In this document: piece by piece, positions 50,901 through 61,828 of the stretch
Position numbering within the stretch: position 1 is the first letter of the stretch
Layout: the number at the start of each line of letters is the position of its first letter
From: Chromobotia macracanthus
Lineage: Eukaryota; Chordata; Actinopteri; Cypriniformes; Botiidae
Length of the DNA stretch: 64,000 nucleotides
Assembly (NCBI GenBank): GCA_036877525.1
Contig: JAZGTH010000047.1
Coordinates: 1,479,501 to 1,543,500 of the forward strand
Direction: 5' to 3'
The notes under the pieces: model-generated
What the model was told of the DNA's origin: nothing
Seen by the model: the letters and a program-made list of their open reading frames with translations, nothing else
Database searches by the model: none
Program-made: the position numbers and the translations under genes

Positions 50901-53900
50901 TGCACAAAATATGAAATGACAGGTAATACTGAAATCATATTTGTCTCTGTGACAGCCGCAGACACTGTAAACTGCACAGAAGAGTCTGAGTGCAGCATTA
51001 GCCAATCAGAAACCAGAAGGCACATCTCTGTCTCTTAGTCATTTTGTGGGTTGGGATTTGCTGAAATTGGGTTGGCTGACATGTCACTTTGGAGGGCGGG
51101 GTTTTGAAGGGGGCAGATTGAAAAGACGGCTAACATGGCTGCTTACTGCAGCTTTAAAATGAGTGTGTTCAGGTCAGGTTAAGTTGGCGCAGGCTGCCCC
51201 GCTGCACCCACGTTAAATCGATTATATAAAACTTGCAGCGAAGCTTCAAGAGCGGCCGTGAAGCGGGAACACCTGCTCTGCCCACACAGCTTGACTTTCA
51301 ATAGAGGATGCAGTTCATTTCTGTATCAGTGCATCAGGTTAAATTACTACATTTACAATCAAGAGCCAAGAACCTGAGAGCTGCTTTTGAATCCTGTTAC
51401 TGTGCTGTTGAACATACAAAAAGATAGAGAAAATGGATGTTGCTCAGAAACAAAGAAACAGCAAACATGTTTGTATTTACATATAAATATGTACATATAT
51501 CAGGCGGCAAAACTTGCCTCAGTAACAATGACTGACGTTCAGGATTCAATATTATCAAAGCAAACTTGGCATTTACTCTGTGATTGGCTGGAAAAATGAT
51601 CCAGTATAATAAACTGTAAGAGCTGTAGTCCACACTAGAAAAAACTGTTTAACAAATTCTAACAGAAAATTCAAGTTTCCTCCAGGTCTCCACGTGGGAT
51701 GCATATGGAATATTCTAGAACAATTTTATACATTTTTTTGGCCAGGTGATGAGAAAACTAGCAAAAAATTCAATTACACTGCCAGCGTGAGTATTAAGAT
51801 TTCATCCTTATTTAGGCAGAATATCCCAGAGATAATGAGAAAGATGTATGGCCAGAAAATCTTCCAAAAACAACCAGGCTTAATGCTAACTGCCTTCCAC
51901 AGTCAGGAAGAAGAGCTTATATTCCCTCACTTAAAGAGAGCGCAAAACAATATTTGTAAAGATCAAACATCTGCTGTATAGGATCATGAACAACAGCATC
52001 AATATTCTGTGTTAGTTTCATGTTCTGTTGCTGACACATTATGCTGGCCAGACCCGACCCATTTAATCTCAACTCAAGTCCAAAAAATGACACTTAATAT
52101 CTTGTTCTGTAGGACCTGCTGTGCAGGAGAATGCTGTGAAACATAAATACAGATGTTGTGAGCCTTGGGGAGATAGGAGAAAACATGTTTACATTATTAA
52201 CATGGAAAACGTTTTCATAATTGTATGTAATGCTTTCTCTGTGCTCACTTCTTATTCATTCTCTCAATGAGGAGTTCTGCTGTGCTGCATGATGATAAAA
52301 GGTCCTCCAGCATCTGCAAATCAACATGTGATCAAATTTCAGGTTTTTACAACCTATCCCAACGAGGACTACGACAGAAGGAATGATGACGTGGACCCCA
52401 TGGCTGCCTCTGCTGAGTATGAGCTGGAAAAACGTGTGGAAAGGCTGGACCTGTTCCCCGTTGAACTGGAGAAAGGTCTGGAAACTTCTGACTGGCATTG
52501 TGTTAGATAACATCAAATCAAATTCCGACACCTTTGTGAATTTGTGGGAAACTGCTGAACGGTCATTGTAAGAGTAGCTCAGCGAAGCAGTTATTTCTGA
52601 GAAAAGCTCTAGCATCATTTGCTTGCACAGGCCACTTGATCTAATTTAATGATATTTATAGATATTTACGTGTGACTTATGGGTCCAAATACATTTAGGG
52701 CCACTGTATGTTGTGTATTAAATAAAGCATTGTCTTTAAACAGACAATGAGGGTTTGGGTATCAGTATTATTGGGATGGGTGCTGGAGCTGACATGGGTC
52801 TGGAGAAGCTTGGCATATTCGTGAAGACCGTCACAGAGGGAGGAGCAGCTCACCGGGATGGCAGGTGAACCTTACAAACACACACACACACACAGAGACA
52901 CACAGACTGATGCCCTGCAGTCATCTCTCTCCACACTAGTCACAATGTTCTCCTGCTCTGTTTCGCTCAGGATTCAGGTGAATGATCTGATAGTGGAGGT
53001 GGATGGAACCAGCCTGGTTGGTGTAACTCAAAGCTTCGCTGCCTCTGTGTTAAGAAACACGTCCGGCACTGTCAGGTAAGACTAAAAACTTTTCAGTTAT
53101 ATCAGAGGCTTCAGTTTCTAGATCTATTAGAAAGATCTTGACATCAGTTATGCACAAGAATAATAAAATAAGATACACAGATAATCACTTATAGCTCCTC
53201 ATGTGCACTTAAAGCAGAAACACCAAAATAGGCATGTGTGTGAGGAGAAAGAAATATGAAAATTGTAACCAAACCAAAATCACTTCAACACACATCACCT
53301 CATAATTATGACTTCTGAACTTCCCTGAAGGCAGCAATGAACAGGAAGCAATTAAAGGCTGTACTTGTGACTCTCATGATAGTTTTATTTTTACACCTTT
53401 GAGGTTTCAGTGCTGTGTGAAACACGCTTGTGTTTTAATGTTGCACGCTTGTGTTTTAATGTTGCACACGTAAAATTGCATGCAGCCATATTGTTTACCA
53501 CACAATATAAAGGAATATTGTCATATACGTCCATTTCAACATTTTGATGTTATAAAGTTGTTCATATACACACACTGACACAAGCAATGGAAACATGCTG
53601 ATGTCTGTCTCTGGTGGTCAGGCTCTCTGCTCTTTCCCTCATGCATTTGTCATTCAGCACATTAGGGTCAGGGTGACAGCTGCAATTATGATGTGTTACA
53701 GAGCTTGTATTTAGAGGGGAAGAATACCACATACTAGTGTGATAAATGAGTGTTTATGAAGGACAGCAAACAAGGAGAGAGCTATTTAAAAACAGACACA
53801 CTGGGTGGACCAGACACGCACAGTGTAGGCACGGAAGAGAGGGATGAGACTGAGGAAGGATAAATGTAAAGGAGAGACAAACAGGAAAAGACGGATCTAT

Positions 53901-56900
53901 GAGAACATAATTAAGATGATAAATCTGATGCTTTATTACAAATATTATCTTGTCATAGTTTTAAACTGCTATTATAAGAAGATTTGCAAGATGTCTTCCA
54001 AAAAAAACAAATATCTTTCCTCCATTGTGATCGCAACAGCATATTAACATGATTATATCTTCATCTGAAAGTTGTAACAAAGTCGAAGTTTTCCTCTTTT
54101 GAGATAAATGTACTACACATAAACATACTGTAACATTATCTCCAGTCCAAAAGAGGTTGAAAACTAAACACATTAAATCTAAGCTGCCAAAATGGCCCAT
54201 CTGAAATCCTGCCATTGTTAATATATGACCGCCTATATTGAGATGCCAGTGGAGCCTGTTCAGAAACTTGACTTGAGACTGCAGCAGTGATATTGGTCAA
54301 ACCCACAGCCTGTAAAGTGTGTGTTCACAACAGCCTTAAAGAGACAGTTACACAAAAGGTACCATTTCTTTCTGAGGGTCAGAGAGGGTGAAAATGATTG
54401 TGACCAATTGAATTATGGAGGTTATTATACTAGCATTACTTGACTAACATTGTAACCTGAAAAATTATTAAAAATGTAAAATGATAATATAATATAAATA
54501 ATGTAATGTATATGTAATGTTGTGTATAATATATTGTATCAAACCTGGGCGTTAATCTTAAATACTTTCTTGGTATTTCGACCACAGAGAGTGTAATGCA
54601 GTTCTCTGCTGGCAGGTTTATTATTGGCCGAGAGAAACCAGGAGAGCAGAGTGAGGTGGCTCAACTCATCCAGCAGACTCTTGAACAGGAGCGCTGGCAG
54701 AGAGAGATGATGGAACAACGATACAGCAACTACATGGGGGATGAAGAAGAGGTGTGTAAGCTGGTGTTCTTCATGAATGAGGCAAATCAAAGATCAGGCT
54801 GGTGTGAGTCTGAGAGAAATGTGTGTGTGATAGTTATGTAGTTTAACCTGTAAACATGGTGTGTTTTAAGGGACCAATAGTCTTTACATCACAACAATGA
54901 CCTTTCATTTGCAACTAGCTACTGCTAGTTCAGGTAAGTGGTGTTTATGGTTTGATATGAAGAGGCCATTGTCATTTTAGAGAGAATTGTCTTAAACAAA
55001 CGTTGTGTGGTATAAAGGAACTGTTTTTATATAAGAGAACGACTGTACATTTTAACTTTGTGTATCTTCTTATATTGTACACTAGCATGTACACCCTAAC
55101 AGACCTGGACTAGACCCTAAAAGTACACTGCAATTTAAAATAAGAAATGCAAATAAATTGACTCTCATTGCAGTCAAAATAATGTACAGTTCACTTAAAC
55201 TATTTTTAGGGTTAGTCTGAGGATGTGCTTGAGTGTTAATCACAGTGTTGATAAATGATCTGAATTTTTAAATGAGCTTCAGTCCATTACTGAAAAGTAC
55301 AACATGCATCTACATGGGCCAGTGAGCAACCACCCAGAACCCTGATCAGCCGCAGAGCAACAAGCTCACGATCGGCCGCAGAGCAACAAGCTCCAGAGCA
55401 ACAAGCTCACAATCACTCCTGACACCACAGCAAGCACTCATGGCATTTCCCTCTGCACCAGTATCATGGCGGCGAGGGCAGCAGTGTTGTAACTGTAACT
55501 GCAAGTAACACATGCTAATGCCATACTGTTATGAACTGAACTATACTATCATTTAAATGCCCTTAAATAAATGTAAAAACATTAACAATCAGATAGAAGC
55601 AAGAGATTCCAATGGCCGTTTGCTCACCAACAAGAGCAGCACTTCTGATTTAATAAAGACTTTCTGTTCTGTTCCATTAGAACTAAATCTGGCTGAAGAG
55701 GTTAATAACCAGGATGTAAGTGTTTTCCTCTGTGACTATATTCACAACAAGGAGCAAGCCTTATAACACAATACCAAGAATGCAAATGTTTATTACAATG
55801 GTATTTATTTAGGTGAAATCATTAAATGACATTGTTCCATTACAAGATATACTCCTTGACATATAAACAGAATGCTGCTAACAAAAATAACAATCAGCTG
55901 TAGGTGCTGTGATGCAATGATACAAAAACAAGCTCAGAAAGAGGTGAAGGAAACGTTTCTCTTCATTAATCACAGGACGTCTGTTTCAAATGTTTCAAAA
56001 AGTCTCCTGTCCTTCCTTTCCAGGCTGCTGATTACGGCACTGATGAAGATGAAGAGGATGAGATGAGCCCCACGTACCCAAGCGCCATAGAGGTGTTTGA
56101 TCTGGCAGAGAATGAGGACATGTTGTCACCTGTGGAAGTGGACCCCGAGAAGCTCGCTCATAAATATAAAGAAGTAAGACTGTGTTTTCTGGAACACCTC
56201 TCTTATATGTGTGCAATATGGTGTATGTTGCATTTTACCATCTTAAAAGTCTTAAACATGAAAACTTCTCACACAAACATCCGGCTTCCCAAACTGTCCC
56301 AGTAGATCATCTTTATTCAACTTTTTTCTTAAAAAAAAAGTATGTTTGTTTCTATTTATCACAATGTCAGTTTTGTCATTGCAAAAGAAAGTACTATAGT
56401 TGCATTCTGTAATGTGTGTACTGTTCTGACACAGCTGCAGATTAAACATGCTGTGACTCAGGCTGAGATCCAGCAGCTCAAGCGGAAGGTAAGATCTTTC
56501 TCATGCTCCAAACTCCAGGTTCTATGGGAATGGGAAACAGAGACTAAAACGAGACTGTGTCATCATAAGGCCTTAAACATTTTAAATAGGTGTGTTTTGT
56601 AAATGTAAACTAACTGGAGTCTGTGGATGGGTAGACTTGTTATTTATTCATTTTAAAGAGATTTGAAGGATGCGTGTCACCCTTATTTACAGCAGCCTCT
56701 GTCTGGAAGACAAAGGAAGAGGCGGAGCTAAGATGCAAAATTATTATGAGAAAGAAAAAGTCAGAAAATTCAAGGGCATGCATAAGTCAACACATTAAAC
56801 ATAATTCTACAAAAAACTCATAAAGCTACATTCCATGTTATTATTTGTGGGACAGAGTGTAATTTTCTGCTTGTATCTGCGTGTGAAGCTGAATCATGCT

Positions 56901-58846
56901 GATCAGGAGAAGCAGCGCTGGCGGGCGGAAAAGGCCCAGATGGAGCGCAACATGCAGGAGAACCGGGAGCGCATGGAGAAGCTGGAGGGATATTGGATGG
57001 AGGCACAGAGCCTGTGCCAGGCTGTGGATGAGCACCTGAAAGAGACGCAGGCTCAGTATCAGGCTCTGGAGCGCAAATACAGCAAAGCCAAACGTCTCAT
57101 TAAAGAGTATCAGCAAAAGTGAGAGAAAACACAAACATATACAAATTTTTAACCCACAATTCTTCACAAACGCTTAAATAACATCCTCATATAGTTCCCC
57201 TGTGTTTGATTTACAAACATTATATTGCATAATATTATATAGCAAACTAATGTAGTAAACTATGACACGTATGTGAATGAGTAAACAGATCAGTAATCTG
57301 TCATGTTGGACACAGTGCACGCGTGAATGCATAAAACAGTAGCAAAGGCAAAGTCGAGGCTTATGACACTGTGCTGATGATGACATTATCAGTGCTGCAG
57401 TGTAGATACACCAGATGTTGTCTACATTTGAAGTACTCAATGTAATCTCAGACATGTAATAGGTGTATATTGTGCTGCCCTGCTGAATGTAGGGAAATTG
57501 AGTTTCTGAAGAAGAAAACAGCTGAGCAGAAAACTCTAGAGGAAACTGAAGCTTCACATAAAGAAGAAACAGAACAGCTCCAGGATCAGGTGGAGTGTTT
57601 AATTATCATCTCATAACCAGCCTATATTCACACTGCTAAACACTTAAAAAGCTGCAATCCATACCTTTTGCCTCTTTATCACCACCTCTGTTTAAAACAT
57701 AAAATTGCAGGTTACTTTACATACATTTCTTTATGTATGTTGAAGTCAGATGAAATCAAACTGACATTTGAGGCTTGATGGCTCAAATTATAAATAAGTT
57801 TTGTAAACTTTCTGTTATGTACTTGCTCAGTAACTGATATTTCTTTATTTTTAACCAAAAAAACATACAGGTTTTAGCTCTGACATGTATGGAGACCAGG
57901 AAGTCACCTGTAAAAAAACAATCCATGGTGCCGGTTTTGCAATTCGTCCCCTCAGTTTATAAACTGTACTCACAAAGTGTTAAACTGTTCCCTCGGAATT
58001 ATTAATCGATTTATTAATCTCAGATTAATAAATCGTACCCATGAATTTCCAATCCTTGCGCTCAGATTTCGTAAACCGTACCTTCGGTTTTTTAATCTGT
58101 ATCCACAAAGTCATAATCTGAGTGCGCGCTTTCGCAATCCGCTCCCACTGGTTTGTAAACTCTGTATATGTCTTAACTGACTTCATTAGGTCACACCAAC
58201 AAAATGTCAGAGTTAGATGCATGTAACAGGCTTCTCTGGTTAATGTTATTATTAAATATAGGTCTATTATAACACTGCATTCAGACAAAGAGCAATGACA
58301 GGAATGACAACATAACCTGAACATTATTTGTTTTGTATTGCTTTTTTATCTTTCCCTCTCGAAACGCTGACAGAGTCGAATCATCCTTCTCTCTATCGTT
58401 TTTTAGAAAATTCAGGAAATTCTCCATTTTGTAAAATAAAGTGAATCCTGCACATAAACAGGTGGCCTGGTTAAATCTGCCTGCACAGACTGGGGTCTGG
58501 GCCACAAATCCGTGAGTACAGTTTACAAACCTCTGGGAATGGATTGCAAAAGCAGGGATTATGAATTTGTGTGTACAGATTAAAAAACCGAAGGTACGGT
58601 TTATAAAAGGGATGAACCCTTTTATAAACGCGGATTGGAAAGTGCACGGATTGAAAATTGGTGGGTATGCTTTATTATCGCCACGGATTGTTTTTTTCCT
58701 GCAGGTGACTTCCCGGGCTCCGTAAACATGTGAAAAACAGTTCAATAATTCAGTAATTCTGGACATTAAGCTAATCACGTCTCTTCACACAGGTGACAGA
58801 TCTCGAGTCACAGGTCGAGGAGTTGAAGACACTGGATCCGTCGTAA
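38999..58846 (+). CDS. ppp1r9b: Spinophilin / neurabin-2 (protein phosphatase 1 regulatory subunit 9B)
   Basis: Scaffold that targets protein phosphatase 1 to actin at synapses and cell junctions. Coding exons: 38999-40393, 52343-52475, 52744-52864, 52971-53075, 54616-54751, 56024-56173, 56435-56488, 56889-57118, 57493-57589, 58793-58846; all in phase, 824 residues (human about 817). Order: N-terminal actin-binding region (YGSNVHRIKNMFMQMG, SLNENVDHSALLKLG, RLDVVARFNGSTES); acidic stretch around 420-445; PP1-docking motif KIQF at 456-459 (mammals KIHF, RVxF class); conserved linker EDYDRRNDDVDPMAASAEYE; PDZ domain from about 510 with carboxylate loop GLGI (513-516); C-terminal coiled coil from about 681. 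There is no SAM domain, which separates it from neurabin-1 (PPP1R9A). The start MMKTE matches the family and sits in a CpG island. Fish may have two copies. Confidence 0.94.
40917..41052 (-). mobile_element. tRNA-derived SINE (best-preserved copy)
   Basis: On the minus strand: a tRNA-like head CTGTAGCTCAGTGGTAGAGC (exact Pol III box A TAGCTCAGTGG), then ATTGCGTTAGCAGCGCAAGA. Box B is reduced to GATTCCC, probably by a small deletion. The tail is TGAATGCACTGTAAGTCGCT, TTGGATAAAAGCGTCTGCC, AAATGCGTAAATGTAAATG. This tail is widespread in teleosts. At least four further degenerate copies occur in the window. Confidence 0.8.
42246..43500. repeat. Minisatellite, 57-65-bp AT-rich unit, about 20 copies
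   Basis: Tandem copies of a unit starting gaactacagtggttcctgta and continuing ataaaatgaacataactaat, then one or two attattagaat blocks. Length variants (about 57 and 65 bp) differ by the number of attagaat blocks. Substitutions such as cagtggttcc/cagtagttcc and gaacataac/gaatataat recur in runs, indicating repeated local amplification. Confidence 0.97.
44449..45343. repeat. Minisatellite, 43-bp unit, about 20 copies
   Basis: Head-to-tail copies of a unit beginning gaaaagcatctagaaacacc and continuing atagcaaccacacagaacac, cct. A few copies are shortened (around 45030-45170). Variants caccct/cactct and cagaac/caggac alternate in a pattern that suggests higher-order duplication. Confidence 0.97.
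48458..48532. repeat. (CT)n and (CACT)n microsatellite
   Basis: About 25 bp of CT repeats, then ttactcactctcactcact leading into repeated CACT units, then a short CT run. Confidence 0.9.
52876..52905. repeat. Short (CA)n run
   Basis: A brief CA-rich run in the short ppp1r9b intron between exons 52744-52864 and 52971-53075. It starts a few bases after the donor. Confidence 0.8.
57889..58723. mobile_element. Fold-back DNA-transposon-like element (MITE-like)
   Basis: In the last ppp1r9b intron. Left end atggagaccaggaagtcacc, then tgtaaaaaaacaatccatgg; the right end read in reverse is ACGGAGCCCGGGAAGTCACC, then TGCAGGAAAAAAACAATCCG, so the termini are long imperfect inverted repeats. Internally, short units such as accgtaccttcggtttttta (about 58078-58097) reappear inverted as taaaaaaccgaaggtacggt (about 58582-58601). 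ACATGT flanks both sides (57883-57888, 58726-58731), a possible but offset target-site duplication. No transposase coding capacity seen. Confidence 0.75.
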
Positions 58847-60300
58847 AAGTTCATAATTGTAATAATCGTAACTAATTAAATGTTGATGTACTGAAATGGA
58901 GGAATTAGAGAATCTATAATGTTGTCTATTTTGTTATTGTCAGTAAGCCCCACACTTGTTAAAGAAGTTTTAAAACCCCACAACTTAATTTTAGGATTAT
59001 TATGATTTTGTAGATTTTATTTTCTTTCTTAGTATTGTGAATCATTATCTTCCCTGCAGTGTTTGCTTTAAATGTGCTCTGTATTTACCTTACCTATAGT
59101 TACCAGTTCGGCTGTCATTGATGGTTTACCAAAGTTGTAATAACCTAATCTAGACAACAAAATGTTTTATCTAAGTTGCGTTAACTTTTGGGAAGACTGA
59201 TCTTCCATTAACAAAGAACCTCAGTGGAACGTTTAGGTTCACTCCTGATACTATTGGGTTCACACTATGTGAAAGAAACAATGAAGACCTCTGATCCTGC
59301 ATTCCCACTAATGTGCCGCTTGCTATGAGATCTTATCAGTCTTCTTACAGCACTGTCCTGTATGTGATATAACACTTTTAGTATAATTTATCTTTAATAC
59401 ATTCTTCAAAACTATGTATTAACATTAAACAGGAAGTATTGTTTATCATGTATAACATGGAAATGATCAGTTGGGGGTAAAGCATTACAGCTAATAATTT
59501 GTGGTCGTTAAAACAATAGCATATTTAGCTTAGCCTTACTTTATAGCCACATTTTGAAGGGCGTTTATCTGAACACCTCTCTCCAGATGCCTGTCTTGTA
59601 CCTATAGCAGTCCACACTATACCTCGTGTGCAGGGTTATGGTGACCTGAACCTTATAAGCCAACTGCTGCCTTTTTCTCAGTATTACACCAGTGTTTCAC
59701 TCACTTCTCAGTATTCATTTAGACCCTTAAACCTTCTTAAAAGGCCCTTGAAAACGTAGTTTTACTTTTGAACCATACCAGACAAACAGGCAGAATTATG
59801 GGATAGGGCCCAACATGTACATATTTTTGTCTTTCTTTTCTTACGTGAGTGTTGTTCATGTTTAACTACAGTTGAGGGGTTGATCTGTTGGGCTCACAAT
59901 AGCTGAATGATGGAACCTGGATCAATTGGGGAATGAACCTGCCTCACTGATGTTCAGTATAATGGTACAGCACACAGATCTCACACCATCTGCAGTGATG
60001 TGATATCACAACAGTTGTTGGAGGGTTTCCAAATACAACAGCTCTGATTAGAAATACTTTAGGAAGTCAAACCAGTTGTAAGCATATTAGTGTGAAATGT
60101 ATGACGGAACGGAGAGCTATAAATGATTGTGATTGTAGTATTAGTATGTCACTGTTAGTCTGTGAACAGGGACTAAATAAATCAATGAGGCATGTAAACG
60201 ACTTTTTCAGCTTGTATGGGACACACTCATGTGATTTGTTAATGTGCTTTTATGAAATAAACAGTCAGTTGTGGATTTTTAACACGTCTTTTGGTTGTCT
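58847..60300 (+). terminator. ppp1r9b 3' UTR (inferred)
   Basis: Non-coding AT-rich sequence after the TAA at 58844-58846. An AATAAA lies at 60256-60261, followed by T/G-rich sequence (tttttaacacgtcttttggttg), a reasonable transcript end. That would give a UTR of about 1.4 kb. No other gene seen here. Confidence 0.5.
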
Positions 60301-60451
60301 TTGAAAGCTTTCACTTTACAAAATAACAGTACGGTCTCTGGAAATGATGGTAGTACACAAATGTACAACCATCATGTAAATAAATCTGTGAAGACAGTCA
60401 CTGAAACCAACTCAACAAACACATGCAGCTCAATGCATCAGACTGTAGCAG

Positions 60452-60496
60452 TGACGTCACTGAGGACATGCGCATTACCAACCACTAGAGGGCGGC
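60452..60496 (+). promoter_or_regulatory. CRE palindrome plus full-consensus CTCF motif
   Basis: TGACGTCA (perfect CRE) at 60452-60459 and CCACTAGAGGGCGGC at 60482-60496. The latter matches the CTCF core consensus CCASYAGRKGGCRSY at all 15 positions. It lies between the convergent ppp1r9b and zinc-finger genes. Occupancy is not shown by sequence. Confidence 0.6.
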
Positions 60497-60519
60497 TTGC
60501 AGGCTGTAGTTAATTTATA

Positions 60520-61828
60520 GATATTTTCCAGTTTGATTTTACAAAGAAACTTCACAGCAGCATTACAGATAACATCTGATGTACTGATGCTCGATTCTGA
60601 TTCAGTAACGTGATTTAAATGATGTACCTCAGTGATCAGGAGATAAATAAATGAGTTACCTAACATGATGACGTTTAGCAATTTGTCAAAGCAGTGTTTT
60701 AAGTACTGCACGACTGATTTCATGTAACAAAGCGTTGCCCTTATTTTGCTTTGTAATATATATTAAATATTGTTCCATTTTAAAATGCATATTCAACATT
60801 CGGTCATTCTAATTATGCTGTCAGTCCGCTTATCAGTATTTAACTCAATCTATACAAACAAATACATCAATCACATTATGATTCTTATTATGATTCTATG
60901 CACACTGTGAACATTGTAAACTTAAAACACTGCATTTTATAAAGAAGTTACACCTGAAACAGATGACAGTCACCACATCACAATCGTTTTCCTCTGGGAG
61001 GCCAGATTAAAATAAAGTGTGATTGTGTCATACAGAAGATTGATGAGATCTTTGCAGGCTGACAGCGTTGATAACCACTGTGGATTATGGGGAGTTATTT
61101 CTGCAATATCATTACTTGATATCCACTAATAAATGTACATAAATGAAACTCAGTTGATGCACTCAGAAGTATAAACTTACTTATAGTTTATAGTAACTAT
61201 AAACACAAGAGCAGATGAACTTGTGTGTTTCTGCTGCATAGAGGTATGATGTCACCAAAGATACATGAATGTTCATTCATCTACATACTGATTCACAGGT
61301 ATGTCATTTTCTTCTGATCAAAACATCCTGACCATCTTTGTAGTTTCTTGACCACTGAAATCCTTGATAATTACTGATAATAATTTCTAAACCATTAGAC
61401 TGGCGTCAGCATAGTAGAAGGACAAAAACACTTGCCAAAATGGTAAAATTACAAACAAAAGGAAACATACAGCAGTCTATAGAATTTCAATTTATTTACT
61501 ATTTTCACAGGAACATAGAAATGTTTAACAACTAGGCATTTTGTCATTAATAAAATATAGTTTTGACCGCAACTAACTGTTACACACTGATTACAAGCTG
61601 TTTTATGATTCTCTGTTTTTGGGCAAAGACTGAATCAAGTTTTTATGCACCAATTTATCTTATCCTCAGAAATGCATTTACTCAATCCAAAACCTTCCTG
61701 GCAGGACAAAGTCTGTTTAATGGATACTTTTGTCTCAATGGAAATGATATTCAAGCCAGAATAACAAATGACATTTGACCTCACATTCAGAAATAGAGGG
61801 CCGTCTTATGTTCATCATGGTATTGTTG
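60520..61828. other. Intergenic / zinc-finger gene 3' UTR
   Basis: AT-rich, no coding similarity. On the minus strand AATAAA reads at 61496-61491, about 330 nt after the zinc-finger stop, a plausible poly(A) signal. The rest (about 60520-61490) shows nothing I can name. Confidence 0.5.

Larger units (their letters stand above)
40394..52342 (+). other. ppp1r9b intron 1 (12 kb)
   Basis: Carries a SINE (40917-41052), two large minisatellites (42246-43500 and 44449-45343), CT-rich runs near 45667-45860 and 46115-46160, a (CT)n-(CACT)n tract at about 48458-48532 and a (GA)n run at about 50618-50642. No coding exon recognised inside it. A region near 49570-49640 has several adjoining transcription-factor-like motifs. 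Large first introns of this gene are expected to hold regulatory DNA. Confidence 0.8.

Noticed and set aside
55681..55714. Possible small ppp1r9b exon (CCATTAG before, GTAAGTG after)
   Set aside because: The preceding exon ends in phase 0, and in that phase this segment starts AAC TAA, an immediate stop.
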